Shown piece by piece: positions 52,686 to 62,167 of a stretch of 64,000 nt of DNA (within the stretch, counting starts at the first letter, position 1; each line of letters opens with the position of its first letter). The DNA is taken from positions 62,001-126,000 of the forward strand of contig CALSOO010000005.1 in NCBI GenBank assembly GCA_943787985.1, given 5' to 3'. The notes below the pieces were generated by a model that did not search any database, had not been told where the DNA came from, and saw only the letters and a list, made by a program, of their open reading frames with translations. The DNA comes from an uncultured Paracoccaceae bacterium (GTDB lineage Bacteria > Pseudomonadota > Alphaproteobacteria > Rhodobacterales > Rhodobacteraceae). The translations under genes were made by a program, and so were the position numbers.

Positions 52686-55133
52686 CTACGCTTTGACCCG
52701 CTCGGACTTGGGGTCATAAAACGGCTTTAACTGCGCTTCGGCTTTGACGCGCGTGCCCATCACATCAATCTCGAATGTGCTGTCGAGAAGCTCTGCCACG
52801 CTTTCGCCCTTGCACGGCACATAGCCCATCCCGATCGCCGCCCCAAGCTGGTGGCCATACCCGCCAGAGGACAGATACCCCACGTACTCTCCGTTCCGCA
52901 GGATCGGTTCGTTGTGATACAAAAGCGGCTCTGCATCAGTCAGTTTGAATTGAACCAAGCGTTGCTCCAGCCCTGTTTCGCGTTTGCGCAACACAGCGTC
53001 GCGCCCGATGAAGTCCGGCTTGTCGGTTTTCACCGCAAAGCCCAAGCCCGCTTCCAGCACGTGGTCCTCAGACGTGATGTCATGCCCGAAGTGGCGGAAC
53101 CCTTTTTCCATGCGGCAGGTATCCATCATGTGCATCCCGCACAAGCGCATCCCAAAGTCGAAACCCGCATCCGCCAACGTTTCAAACACGTGGCTGCACA
53201 TATTGGAAGAGACGTAGATTTCCCAACCCAATTCCCCCACGTAGGTCACGCGGTGCACCCGCGCGAGGCCCATGCCGATTTCGATGTCCTGAGCCGTCCC
53301 GAACGGGTTCACATCGTTGGTAAAGTCGTTGGGCGACACCGTTTGCAGCAACTCGCGCGATCGTGGCCCCATGATCGCCAGCACGCCTTCGCCCGACGTC
53401 ACATCTGTGATCACCACGTTGAAATTGCCGCTATGACGGCGCATCCACGTTTGGTCTGCAAGGCGCGTTGCGGCAGGTGTGACCACCAGATAGCAGTTGG
53501 GCTCAATGCGGGTCACGGTCACGTCCGCCTCAATCCCTGCCGATGAATTCAGAAACTGGGTGTAGACGATTTTGCCCACAGGCACGTTGTAATCACCCCC
53601 GCCGACATAGTTCATAAAGGCCATCGCATCTGGCCCTTCAACGCGGATTTTCCCGAAGGAGGACATGTCATACATGCCCACGTTCTGGCGCACAGCCATG
53701 TGTTCTTCGCGTACGTTGTCAAAGAAGTTCTGACGCGACCAGCTGTACTCGTATTTCGCCTCTTGGGCTTCGCGCGCGAACCAGTTCGCACGTTCCCATC
53801 CTGCCAACTCGCCCATGACCGCGCCGCGTTCCATCAGGTGGTGGTGGAACGGAGTACGACGCACTCCACGCGCGGTGTCCTTTTGGCGAAACGGGAAGTG
53901 ATCGGCATAAAGCAGCCCCAATGTCTCTTTGGAGCGCTCCTCCAGGTAGCGTTTGTTTCCCTGAAATGGCTGCATCCGGCTGATATCGACATCGCCCAGA
54001 TCGAACGGCTTTTCGCCCGTATCCATCCACGCCGCCAGTGCCATCCCGGCCCCTCCCGCAGATTGAATTCCGATCGAGTTGAAACCCGCCGCAACCCAGA
54101 AATTGTCCATCTCGGGCGCGAGACCAAGGTGATAAGCGTCATCCGGTGTGAAGCTTTCAGGCCCGTTAAAGAAGGTGTGAATACCTGCCTCTGCCAGAAT
54201 CGGCATACGGTCTACAGCTTTTTCAAGGATGGGTTCAAAATGGTCGAAGTCTTCTTGCAGTTGGTCGAATTCAAAGGTGTCGGGAATGCCATCCACCGCC
54301 CATGGTTTGGCGTTGGGTTCAAACGCTCCGAGCAGAATTTTGCCTGCGTCTTCTTTGTAATAGGCGTATTCGTCTGGAACGCGTAACACCGGAAGTTGTG
54401 TCAGGTTCGGGATATTTTCCGTAACGATGTAGAAGTGTTCGCAGGCCTGCAATGGCACGTTCACCCCGGCCATACGCCCGACTTCGTGGCCCCACATGCC
54501 GCCGCAGTTCACGACCATGTCCGCCGCTATGTGCCCGCTTGTGCCGTCCTCATGGGTCCAGTTCACGCCAGTGACCATGCGCCCGTCTTTGGTGATGTCT
54601 GTAACTTTGACCTTTTCCTTGACCAAAGCGCCGCGTTGACGGGCGCCTTTGGCCAAAGCCAGCGCGATGTTGGCAGGATCGCCTTGACCGTCCAGCGGCA
54701 GGTAAACCGCCCCTTTGATCCCCTCGAGGTTGATGTGCGGATACAGTTCCAGAACCCGTTCGTTCGAAATTTCCTCGACCTCGACACCAAACGCCCGCGC
54801 CATGCCCGCTTGGCGGTAGATTTCTTCGCGCCGCTCTTCGGTCAAGGCCACCGTGATCGAGCCGACGCGCTTGAACCCTGTCGCCACGCCTGTTTCTTCT
54901 TCGAGCGTTCCGTAAAGCTCTTGGGAGTATTTCGCCAATTTGGTCATGTTCGCCGTCGCACGCAATTGCGCGATCAAACCCGCTGCGTGCCATGTGGTGC
55001 CGGATGTCAGTTGCTTGCGCTCCAGCAACACCACGTCTTTCCACCCCAGTTTGGTCAGGTGGTAGGCCACGGAACAGCCAATAACACCGCCCCCGATGAT
55101 AACGACGCGGGCTTTTTCAGGAAGTGCGGACAT
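52686..55133 (-). CDS. FAD-dependent N-demethylating dehydrogenase with GcvT domain (DMGDH/SARDH type)
   Basis: 815 residues. The N-terminal FAD domain (VVIIGGGVIGCSVAYHL, TSGTTWHAAGL) carries the His that binds FAD covalently in dimethylglycine and sarcosine dehydrogenases. From about residue 450 comes a C-terminal aminomethyltransferase (GcvT-like) half (YDMSSFGKIRVEGPDAMAFMNYVG, GELGWEIYVSSNM) that passes the methyl-derived carbon to tetrahydrofolate. It lies 95 bases after the GlxA-type regulator gene. With the second such enzyme at 58063-60516 it could complete betaine demethylation to glycine. Confidence 0.92.
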   Translation of the reverse strand: MSALPEKARVVIIGGGVIGCSVAYHLTKLGWKDVVLLERKQLTSGTTWHAAGLIAQLRATANMTKLAKYSQELYGTLEEETGVATGFKRVGSITVALTEERREEIYRQAGMARAFGVEVEEISNERVLELYPHINLEGIKGAVYLPLDGQGDPANIALALAKGARQRGALVKEKVKVTDITKDGRMVTGVNWTHEDGTSGHIAADMVVNCGGMWGHEVGRMAGVNVPLQACEHFYIVTENIPNLTQLPVLRVPDEYAYYKEDAGKILLGAFEPNAKPWAVDGIPDTFEFDQLQEDFDHFEPILEKAVDRMPILAEAGIHTFFNGPESFTPDDAYHLGLAPEMDNFWVAAGFNSIGIQSAGGAGMALAAWMDTGEKPFDLGDVDISRMQPFQGNKRYLEERSKETLGLLYADHFPFRQKDTARGVRRTPFHHHLMERGAVMGELAGWERANWFAREAQEAKYEYSWSRQNFFDNVREEHMAVRQNVGMYDMSSFGKIRVEGPDAMAFMNYVGGGDYNVPVGKIVYTQFLNSSAGIEADVTVTRIEPNCYLVVTPAATRLADQTWMRRHSGNFNVVITDVTSGEGVLAIMGPRSRELLQTVSPNDFTNDVNPFGTAQDIEIGMGLARVHRVTYVGELGWEIYVSSNMCSHVFETLADAGFDFGMRLCGMHMMDTCRMEKGFRHFGHDITSEDHVLEAGLGFAVKTDKPDFIGRDAVLRKRETGLEQRLVQFKLTDAEPLLYHNEPILRNGEYVGYLSSGGYGHQLGAAIGMGYVPCKGESVAELLDSTFEIDVMGTRVKAEAQLKPFYDPKSERVKA

Positions 55134-55228
55134 GGGCGTAAACCTCTTGGAATGTATCTTTTCTGGATGTGGCACATCTGCGCCAAGTGCGGCCCTTCAA
55201 AAGCGTCATGACTGACGCATTTGGACCG

Positions 55229-56215
55229 TTATCGGGCATGACCTGTCGCTTGTTTTGTCTGGCGAATGGCCGTCGGGGTCACCCCGAAGAAACTGCGGTA
55301 CAGGCTGGAGAATCCATTGGGAAAGCCACACGCCATTCCTATCTCGCGGATTGTCAGGTTCGTGTTGAGCAGCAGGTTGTTTGCCCAGTTCAAACGCAGT
55401 TCACGGTAGTAGGTGTTTGGCGTGGTTTTAAGCCTGCGATGAAAGCGCCGCTCAAGGGAGCGCGATGACAAACCGACCCGCGCCACCAGTTCGGAGATGG
55501 GCAGCGGTTCTTCCATGTTGGTTTGCATCAGTTCGATGCACTGATCCAACTCGCGATCCCCTGTCATGGTCAACCGTTTGCTCCCGAAAGGTTGCAAGGT
55601 TTTGAAATCGCAGATTTTCTCGTGCAGCGGAATGTCGGCCAAGGTCATGACCCCTGCCGCCGACATGTGCGTGCCCACAAGGCTGAGTGTCAGATCAACC
55701 GCCGCCCCCATGCCGGCACACGTCACGATCCGCCCGTCATCGACTGCCAACGCATAGGTTCCCTCCCCGCCCGGATTACCGCGTTCGTGCAAAACGGCGC
55801 GGTTCTCCCAATGCGTGGTGTGGGCTCGGGCCCCTGACGGGTGCTCGCTGATGTAGCGGCTTGCTGCTTCGGACATCAGCACAACTTTGGCTTTGCGGTA
55901 GGTGTAGCGTGAAATCACCGGCCCCAACGACAGCTCGGGCGTGTCCGCATGGGAATTGCCAATCACAAACAGGTAGTCCGCATCCGGCCGGTCGCTGATC
56001 GTTTCAGTTTGTGCTCCCAAGCCGGAAAGCGACGCAATGTACCCCCCTTTGCGTGACAAAAACCGCCACTCGAACAAGGGTACAGGGTTGATCCGGTTGG
56101 CCATGCGCAGCACCTCGACAACGCCCGAAAGCTCGACCAGAACAAACCCGTCAGCAAGGATGATATCAACCTGCCAAGGGGTGCCCGTGGTCATGTAAGG
56201 GGCCGCGCGTGTCAT
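55229..56215 (-). CDS. GlxA-family AraC-type regulator
   Basis: 328 residues: an N-terminal DJ-1/PfpI-like (GATase1) domain (QVDIILADGFVLVELSGVVEVLRMAN, TCAGMGAAVDLTLSLVG) and a C-terminal AraC HTH (LPISELVARVGLSSRSLERRFHRRLKTTPNTYYRELRL, GMACGFPNGFSSLYRSFFGVTP). GbdR and related regulators of glycine-betaine catabolism have exactly this layout, so control of this operon by betaine or dimethylglycine is a good guess. Its ATG overlaps the stop of the methyltransferase gene (TAATG). Confidence 0.9.
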   Translation of the reverse strand: MTRAAPYMTTGTPWQVDIILADGFVLVELSGVVEVLRMANRINPVPLFEWRFLSRKGGYIASLSGLGAQTETISDRPDADYLFVIGNSHADTPELSLGPVISRYTYRKAKVVLMSEAASRYISEHPSGARAHTTHWENRAVLHERGNPGGEGTYALAVDDGRIVTCAGMGAAVDLTLSLVGTHMSAAGVMTLADIPLHEKICDFKTLQPFGSKRLTMTGDRELDQCIELMQTNMEEPLPISELVARVGLSSRSLERRFHRRLKTTPNTYYRELRLNWANNLLLNTNLTIREIGMACGFPNGFSSLYRSFFGVTPTAIRQTKQATGHAR

Positions 56216-57081
56216 TAGCGGTGTTCGGCAAAGCGGCGTGACAGCTCCGCGATGTGATCAGGACCGACCTCGCAGCATCCACCGATGATTGTGGCCCCTG
56301 CAGCGACCCATTTCTCGGCATGATCCGCATAGGCGGATGGCGTCAGATCGCGCCGCGCGGTCAGGGTATCAACCGTCGGCCTGGCTTCAAGAAACCCGTC
56401 AGAAATTTTTTCAAATCCATTGGCGTAGGCTCCGAATGGCAATCCTGCTTCTTTGATCACGTCGAGTGCTGCGGGAATAACTTCGGGGGTAGAGCAGTTC
56501 ACCAAAATTGCCGCCGCCCCTGCCATCGCGACAGGCAAAACATCCGCAACCGGCTCACCAGAGCGCAATTTGGTGCCGTCGGTGTCATCAACCGTCATCG
56601 CCAGCCACACAGGCTTTCCGGTCCAAAGCGTGGCGTCCAGAATACATTGTGCATGATGCACTGATGCGACCGTCTCACCGATGAACAAGTCACACTGCGG
56701 TGCAAGTAAAGTTACGATTTCACGGTAAAGGCGCACAGCTTCGTCTGTGTCAGGGTGCAAATCAGGGCGGTATGAGGCCCCAAGTGGCCCGATAGACCCT
56801 GCAATCTGCGCTGATCCGCAATCTTTGATCTCGGCCAATGCCATCGCGTGCAAATCTGCAAAGCGGTCCTCAAACGGGGTTCCTGCCAACCGGTCGTGAT
56901 GAATCGCATAGGTGTTGCTTGTCGCGATCTGCGCCCCTGCTTGGGCAAAATCGCGGTGCACTGCGGCAACCAGACCGGGCTCGTCCTTCATCACTTGGGT
57001 TGACCACAACGGGGTCGGAGCCCCTTTGGCGCGCCGGATCAATTCCTGGCCCATGCCGCCGTCTAGAATAGTAATTGTCAA
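56215..57081 (-). CDS. Homocysteine S-methyltransferase family protein
   Basis: Zn-dependent methyltransferase of 288 residues; betaine-homocysteine or S-methylmethionine-homocysteine type. The zinc ligands are visible as Cys in LVNCSTPE and the Cys pair in IIGGCCEVGPDHI. The N-terminal LDGGMGQELIRRA and NTYAIHHDRL match the family. Placed between two dimethylglycine/sarcosine-type dehydrogenase genes, it most likely uses glycine betaine as methyl donor and produces dimethylglycine. Confidence 0.9.
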   Translation of the reverse strand: MTITILDGGMGQELIRRAKGAPTPLWSTQVMKDEPGLVAAVHRDFAQAGAQIATSNTYAIHHDRLAGTPFEDRFADLHAMALAEIKDCGSAQIAGSIGPLGASYRPDLHPDTDEAVRLYREIVTLLAPQCDLFIGETVASVHHAQCILDATLWTGKPVWLAMTVDDTDGTKLRSGEPVADVLPVAMAGAAAILVNCSTPEVIPAALDVIKEAGLPFGAYANGFEKISDGFLEARPTVDTLTARRDLTPSAYADHAEKWVAAGATIIGGCCEVGPDHIAELSRRFAEHR

Positions 57082-57103
57082 AGCATGACCTCTCTGTCGT
57101 TCG

Positions 57104-58066
57104 TCATTTCATCGCCTCGCTGCGTATCCTGATTACGCTCAACACTGATTGGTGAAAATCTTGTAAAAAGACCTCACCCCAAAGGCTCAGATAGCCATTG
57201 ACCGGTGTGGTCAGGGAATACTGTGTCTCTAGCGTCAGAACCGTGTCGCCATTGGGCATTGTGTCCAGATTATAAGATCCCGATTGTATATTCACGATCC
57301 CTCCTTGCGGCGACACATGCGGGTCAAACGCCTTGAGGGCGTCCATGTCCTCAAACACAAAGTCCCATGACAGGCGTTCGTTCTTCACAACATCCGTGAT
57401 GTGTTCCTGAAACTGAACGCCGTCTGTCCATCGCAACTGTCGCACCGTGCCGGTCACCACCGCATCAATCGGCAAGGGCGTGTGCAGAATGTTGTGCGAC
57501 GCCGTCCAGACCCGTTCCCGAGGCTGGATTTCAGCAATTTCATAGGTGTTGGCCCACACCACGTCTGCGGGGGCCGCAATCACCATTCGGGTCACAACCC
57601 GCACATCGGCTTTGGGGAAGTCGAATTGTGCGACCACAGGCACCGCCAACAAGGGCAGCATCAACAACGACACGTGCAACGTGCCGCTGTGCGCCTGCAC
57701 AAGCGCACGGCGCAACAGCGCCCGCATCCCGACCTGCCCCAACAGCATCAAGATCGTGAAGATCGGCAGCAGGATCACGATGCAAATCAGTGTCTCGAAC
57801 TGGGCGATGAGCAAGCCGGCACACAGGACGCCGACAGGGATCATCCCCCATCCCAGAACTTTGGCCAATGACACCCGCAGTGCAGGGTCCAGCACAAGCT
57901 GGACCGCACTGCCATATGCCAAAGGAAAGACCGTCAGCAAAACAAGGCTGACGGCCGTAACGGCATGAGCGCCAAGAAGATAAAGCAGGGCATAGACAAC
58001 GCCGCAATAGGCAAAGGCAAAGCAAAGCCTGATGGCGATGCTTTGCTTTTGAACCCACGCGATCAT
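57104..58066 (-). CDS. Membrane protein with C-terminal SRPBCC-like domain
   Basis: 320 residues. The first 160 hold about four helices (IRLCFAFAYCGVVYALLYLLGA, AVSLVLLTVFPLAYGSAVQLV, LIAQFETLICIVILLPIFTILMLLG). The last 150 look like a SRPBCC/polyketide-cyclase-type beta-grip (VTRMVIAAPADVVWANTYEIAEI, LRWTDGVQFQEHITDVVKNERLSWDF, VLTLETQYSLTTPVNGY). The start ATG overlaps the preceding dehydrogenase stop (ATGA). Its function in betaine metabolism is unknown. Confidence 0.75.
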   Translation of the reverse strand: MIAWVQKQSIAIRLCFAFAYCGVVYALLYLLGAHAVTAVSLVLLTVFPLAYGSAVQLVLDPALRVSLAKVLGWGMIPVGVLCAGLLIAQFETLICIVILLPIFTILMLLGQVGMRALLRRALVQAHSGTLHVSLLMLPLLAVPVVAQFDFPKADVRVVTRMVIAAPADVVWANTYEIAEIQPRERVWTASHNILHTPLPIDAVVTGTVRQLRWTDGVQFQEHITDVVKNERLSWDFVFEDMDALKAFDPHVSPQGGIVNIQSGSYNLDTMPNGDTVLTLETQYSLTTPVNGYLSLWGEVFLQDFHQSVLSVIRIRSEAMK

Positions 58067-60516
58067 GCGCGGATGCGGTCGTTCGCTGGATCCCACAGGG
58101 GCTGGTCTTCTTGCACCACAGCTTTGCATCGCGCGCCAAAGATCTCGATCTCAAGCTCGGTGCCCGGCGTTGCAAGTTCTGTTTTGACCACGCCCAATGC
58201 GATGGACTTGTTGACGCGGAACCCCCAATCACCTGACGTGGTTTCGCCCACAACTTCGTCACCGTTCCAGACCGTCGACATGTAAGGTGCATCTGCGAAA
58301 GGCGCGTCCACGGTCATGGTCACAAAGGCCTTTTTCACCCCTTGTTGTTTCTCCGCCAGCAAGGCTGCCTTTCCGGGGAAATCCTGAGGTTTGTCAAAAC
58401 GGATGAACCGCTCCATCCCACCCTCAAGCAACGTGTAGTCGGTGGATAGGTCACCCTTCCAAGTGCGGTACCCTTTTTCGATGCGCATAGAGTTTAGAGC
58501 ATACATTCCAAAGGGCGTCGCACCCGCCGCACGGATCGCGTCATAGGCGGCTTTGCTGTCCTCGAACGAAGTGTGCACTTCCCAGCCCAGCTCCCCACAA
58601 AAGGAAATCCGCATAAGCTTGCAAGGTTTGCCTGCGATGGTCGCATCCTGAAGCGTCAACCAACCCGCGGTTAGATCTGCCCCTTCAACGAGCCCGGCCA
58701 GCACGTCACGCGATTGCACCCCTGTGACAAGGGCCGTGGACCAGTCCCGCGTGATGTCGGTCAAGGTCAGGGAACCGTCCGCAGGCATCCGGCCTTTGAG
58801 GAATTCAAAATCATGCCACTGCGCAACGGCGGCGGTCATAATCCAGAAATCATCCTCGGCCCAGCGGATGATGGTGACTTCGGTCACAATGCGCCCACGG
58901 CTGTCTGTGAAATACCCAAGGTTCATACGCCCCGCTTTGGGCAATGCGCCGGCGATCTGGCCACGCAGCCATTCCGCGGCGCCATCCCCAGTCAAGGTAT
59001 AGCGCGAGAAACCGGGCATATCGAGAACACCAGTTCCGTTTGTGCAGGCCTCGACTTCTTCGGCGACGCGGGTTTTCCATGGCCCTTCGCGGGTCCATGT
59101 CTCAGCGGCCTCAAGTGACGTGTCATCCCCGTCTTTGGCAAACCAGTTGGCGCGCTCCCAGCCGTTATAGGCGCCCATTTGCGCACCCGATGCGAGCAAC
59201 GTGGCGTGGTTTGGTGACAGTTTTTTGTCACGCCCCGCAGGCCATTCATAGTGCGGGTAGTGCATCGCGTATTCATGGCCATACGTTTCGAGCGCTTTGG
59301 ACAGGCAATAATCGTGGTCTGCATAATCCGTGTAGCGGCGGGGATCGACAGCCCACATATCCAACTCGGTTTCGCCGTGCATGATCCACTCCGCCAGACA
59401 CTTGCCAGCGCCGCCACCTTGAGCAATCCCAAAGGTAAAGCTGTGCGCTTCAAAAGCGTTTGGCACACCCGGCATCGGTCCGATCATGGGCAACCCATCG
59501 GGCGCATAAGGGATCGGGCCGTTGATGTTGCGGCCAATGCCAGCAGTCCCGAGGGCAGGCACACGTTCCATCGCGTCTTCGATGTAGAACTCAAGACGAT
59601 CTAAATCATCAGGGTAAAGCTGGAAGCTGAAGTCTTCCGGCATCGGGTCTTCAGGTTTGACCCAAGCAGCCTGACAGTTGCGCTCGTAGGGTCCAAGGTT
59701 CAAGCCGTTTTTATCCTGACGCAAGTAGTAGCTGATATCCACGTCGCGGATCATTGGCATTTTGCGCCCTTGCTCTTTGGTCCATGCCGCCAATTCAGGA
59801 ATTTCTTCGGTCAGGAAATACTGGTGGGACATGACCACCATTGGCACGGTGCGTCCGCCATATGGCTTGAACATTTCGCCGACGCGTTGAGCATAATAAC
59901 CAGCGCAGTTGGCGACTTTCTCGCAGCGAATATCCCCTTTTTCGGTCTTAACGATCCACTCGTCGCCATCCCGTTCGATGCCTGTAACGGAGCAGAAACG
60001 CTCGATACGCCCGCCTGCTTCGCGGGCGCCTTTGGCCAGTGCTTGGGTCAGTTGAGCCGGATCAATATCCCCGTCAAGTGGATCCCAGAGCCCACCTGCC
60101 AAATCATGGATGTCCATGAACGGGTTGTGCTCTTTAAGTTCTTCAGGCGTACAAATGTCCATTTCCAGACCTTGATAGCGCCCCATGCCCGCGACGCGTT
60201 CAAACTCTTGCATCCGCTCTTTGGTATGCGCCAGACGTAGCGCACCTGTAACGTGGTAATTCATCGGATAATCAACATCATCCGCCAACGTGCGATACAT
60301 CTCGAGTGAGTAGCGCTGCATGTTCATCACAGCCCAAGAGCCTGCAAAATTCGGACAGTTGCCTGCAGCGTGCCAAGTGGAGCCAGCGGTCAACTCGTTC
60401 TTCTCCAAAAGAACGCAGTCTTTGTAGCCCGCTTTGGCCAGGTGATAGAGGGCCGATGTCCCGACCACGCCGCCGCCGATGATGACCACGCGGGCCGTTG
60501 TTGGAAAATCACTCAT
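58063..60516 (-). CDS. Second FAD-dependent N-demethylating dehydrogenase with GcvT domain
   Basis: 817 residues with the same layout as the enzyme at 52686: FAD site VVIIGGGVVGTSALYHL, the covalent-FAD His in TAGSTWHAAGN, and a C-terminal GcvT-like half (VLDMPGFSRYTLTGDGAAEWLRGQIAG, FCGELGWEVHTSFED). The two paralogues are clearly different in the N-terminal middle parts, so they probably act on different methylated substrates, such as dimethylglycine and sarcosine. It overlaps the GFA gene start and the SRPBCC gene start by four bases on both sides. Confidence 0.92.
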   Translation of the reverse strand: MSDFPTTARVVIIGGGVVGTSALYHLAKAGYKDCVLLEKNELTAGSTWHAAGNCPNFAGSWAVMNMQRYSLEMYRTLADDVDYPMNYHVTGALRLAHTKERMQEFERVAGMGRYQGLEMDICTPEELKEHNPFMDIHDLAGGLWDPLDGDIDPAQLTQALAKGAREAGGRIERFCSVTGIERDGDEWIVKTEKGDIRCEKVANCAGYYAQRVGEMFKPYGGRTVPMVVMSHQYFLTEEIPELAAWTKEQGRKMPMIRDVDISYYLRQDKNGLNLGPYERNCQAAWVKPEDPMPEDFSFQLYPDDLDRLEFYIEDAMERVPALGTAGIGRNINGPIPYAPDGLPMIGPMPGVPNAFEAHSFTFGIAQGGGAGKCLAEWIMHGETELDMWAVDPRRYTDYADHDYCLSKALETYGHEYAMHYPHYEWPAGRDKKLSPNHATLLASGAQMGAYNGWERANWFAKDGDDTSLEAAETWTREGPWKTRVAEEVEACTNGTGVLDMPGFSRYTLTGDGAAEWLRGQIAGALPKAGRMNLGYFTDSRGRIVTEVTIIRWAEDDFWIMTAAVAQWHDFEFLKGRMPADGSLTLTDITRDWSTALVTGVQSRDVLAGLVEGADLTAGWLTLQDATIAGKPCKLMRISFCGELGWEVHTSFEDSKAAYDAIRAAGATPFGMYALNSMRIEKGYRTWKGDLSTDYTLLEGGMERFIRFDKPQDFPGKAALLAEKQQGVKKAFVTMTVDAPFADAPYMSTVWNGDEVVGETTSGDWGFRVNKSIALGVVKTELATPGTELEIEIFGARCKAVVQEDQPLWDPANDRIRA

Positions 60517-60890
60517 GTGTCTTGCTCCCTAGGCGGATCTGCGTCCGCAATTGTATAATAGTCCCCCTTGTCCGCCGTAAAAATATGGCGATGAAGGGTC
60601 AGTCCGGTGGGTCCGTCGATGGCCCCCAACGAAAAGCTCATTTTGTCCTCGTCGTTGTGCTTCCAGAACAAAAAGCACCCGCACGTCGGGCAAAATCCTC
60701 GTTTGGCGTTTGGGCTGCTGTCAAACCAGCACACCTCGCCTGTGATCTTGAAATCTGTGACAGGCATATGCCCGGAAGCCCAATGATGTCCTGTTTGTTT
60801 GCGACATTGGCCACAGTGGCAAGCCGTGGCCTGCACAGGTTGCGCCACGCTAAAGGTCACGCTTTTGCAATTGCAGCCTCCTGTCAGCAT
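60513..60890 (-). CDS. GFA (glutathione-dependent formaldehyde-activating) family protein
   Basis: 125 residues with the zinc-binding cysteines of the GFA/CENP-V fold: GGCNCKSV, ACHCGQCRKQTG and GFCPTCGCFLFW. The family includes enzymes that speed S-hydroxymethylglutathione formation. In an operon whose dehydrogenases release formaldehyde-level carbon, a role in handling it is plausible (inference). It starts on the last base of the LysE stop (TGATG). Confidence 0.85.
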   Translation of the reverse strand: MLTGGCNCKSVTFSVAQPVQATACHCGQCRKQTGHHWASGHMPVTDFKITGEVCWFDSSPNAKRGFCPTCGCFLFWKHNDEDKMSFSLGAIDGPTGLTLHRHIFTADKGDYYTIADADPPREQDT

Positions 60891-61510
60891 CACAGCCTCA
60901 CCGGTGTTGTTGTGGCGCCTAAAAGCACTCCGTAGATGATAAAGCACGCCCCCATGCCGCGACGCACCCATGTGTTGAACACCGCCCCCAAAGCCGCGCG
61001 GCCAAGCCCGGCGCCCAAGCCCGTGTAGGTCAGGTAACTCAGTGCAGTGAGCGTCAAAGCGGTGGGCACGATCACCCACATCTGCGTGCCAATCGGGACG
61101 TCAGGTTGCACAAACTGCGAGAATGCGGCCAAGTATCCAGCGACTGATTTCGGGTTGATAACAGCGATGGCCAAAGCGTTCATATAGATCGACCCCGCCT
61201 TGGCTTTGACCACTGGCGCGGGCTTGGTCGCGTTCATCCATCCCCGCACGCCCAGAAAAATCAGAAACCCTGCGCCAATGATCTTGGCCACAAAAAACCC
61301 AGTCGGAGAGGCCGCGATCAACGTCGTCACCCCCGCCGCACTCAGCGCCAGAAACAAGCTGGCCTGCGTCAGGATCGCAAGCACCCCGACAAGGCTCCGA
61401 CGAAACCCCAGCGTCATCCCGTTGGAAATACAATTGACTGCATTTGGCCCCGGGGTCGTGACAAACACGGCCCAGAACAGTGCGAATATGATCCAGCTTT
61501 CAAATGACAT
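60890..61510 (-). CDS. LysE/RhtB-family exporter
   Basis: 206 residues, about six helices, with the family opening FWAVFVTTPGPNAVNCISNGMTLGFRRSLVGVL and a mid-chain AIAVINPKSVAGYLAAFSQF. Exports amino acids or related small zwitterions; here possibly glycine, dimethylglycine or other products of the operon. Its ATG overlaps the XRE-cupin stop by one base. Confidence 0.9.
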   Translation of the reverse strand: MSFESWIIFALFWAVFVTTPGPNAVNCISNGMTLGFRRSLVGVLAILTQASLFLALSAAGVTTLIAASPTGFFVAKIIGAGFLIFLGVRGWMNATKPAPVVKAKAGSIYMNALAIAVINPKSVAGYLAAFSQFVQPDVPIGTQMWVIVPTALTLTALSYLTYTGLGAGLGRAALGAVFNTWVRRGMGACFIIYGVLLGATTTPVRL

Positions 61511-62082
61511 CAGTACACCGGAGGCGCGATGACCCAGACCGCAACGGCCGGTTCATCATAGGGGTTCAACCAACGAAACGGCTCCCCTTTGATCCGGAAG
61601 CTGTCCCCCGGAAAAATGTGAAACAGCTTCCCGTCAATATCGAGGTCAAGCTTGCCCGAAATCAAATATCCCACCTCTTGAGTCGGCCGCATCACGGGCT
61701 TGGCAATGTCGCTATGTGGCTCAAAGGTGGAGTGCACCATTTCGAAATCATCGGTCAGATCAGGCGAGAGCAACTCTTCGACCAAACCCGCAGTGTGCGA
61801 CCCCATCGGGCGGCGCGTGCCTTTGCGCACCACGTAACCCACCTCATGCGCAGGTGCCGCTTCATGCCGGAACAGCATCGACATGGGCACTTTGAGCAGG
61901 CCCGCAATTTCGCGCAGATCCCCGATTGACGGGTCGGACATATCGCGTTCCACCTGGCTCAGCCAGCCTACAGACCGCCCCAACCCTTCCGCCATATCGA
62001 TCAGCGTCAGCCCACGCGATTTGCGCAGGGCTCGCAGGTCCGCCCCAAGCGTCTCGGGTTTGTCAGGGGTCGATTGCAGCAT
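61510..62082 (-). CDS. XRE-cupin transcriptional regulator
   Basis: 190 residues from the ATG at 62082: an HTH of the XRE type (LGADLRALRKSRGLTLIDMAEGLGRSVGWLSQVERDMSDPSIGDLREIAGLL) and a cupin domain (MRPTQEVGYLISGKLDLDIDGKLFHIFPGDSFRIKGEPFRW). Such proteins regulate amino-acid and amine uptake or breakdown. First gene of the operon. A 10-bp perfect palindrome stands directly before its start, suggesting autoregulation and control of the whole operon. A TTG 22 codons upstream is a less likely start. Confidence 0.9.
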   Translation of the reverse strand: MLQSTPDKPETLGADLRALRKSRGLTLIDMAEGLGRSVGWLSQVERDMSDPSIGDLREIAGLLKVPMSMLFRHEAAPAHEVGYVVRKGTRRPMGSHTAGLVEELLSPDLTDDFEMVHSTFEPHSDIAKPVMRPTQEVGYLISGKLDLDIDGKLFHIFPGDSFRIKGEPFRWLNPYDEPAVAVWVIAPPVY

Positions 62083-62093
62083 CGCAAAGTCAT

Positions 62094-62122
62094 CCGTGAA
62101 ATTATCAACTTGAATTTCACGG
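62094..62122. promoter_or_regulatory. Perfect inverted repeat before the XRE-cupin operon
   Basis: CCGTGAAATT (62094-62103) and AATTTCACGG (62113-62122) with a nine-base spacer. The inner edge is 11 bases before the XRE-cupin ATG. Likely operator for that regulator. Confidence 0.7.
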
Positions 62123-62167
62123 TTCCATGAGCCCTTATGAAAAATCAAGCCTTAATTTCATCAATGG

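Noticed and set aside
55905..55918. Half-site resembling the XRE-cupin operator (GTGAAAT) inside the GlxA-type gene
   Set aside because: No second arm at the proper spacing and within a coding region; expected by chance.
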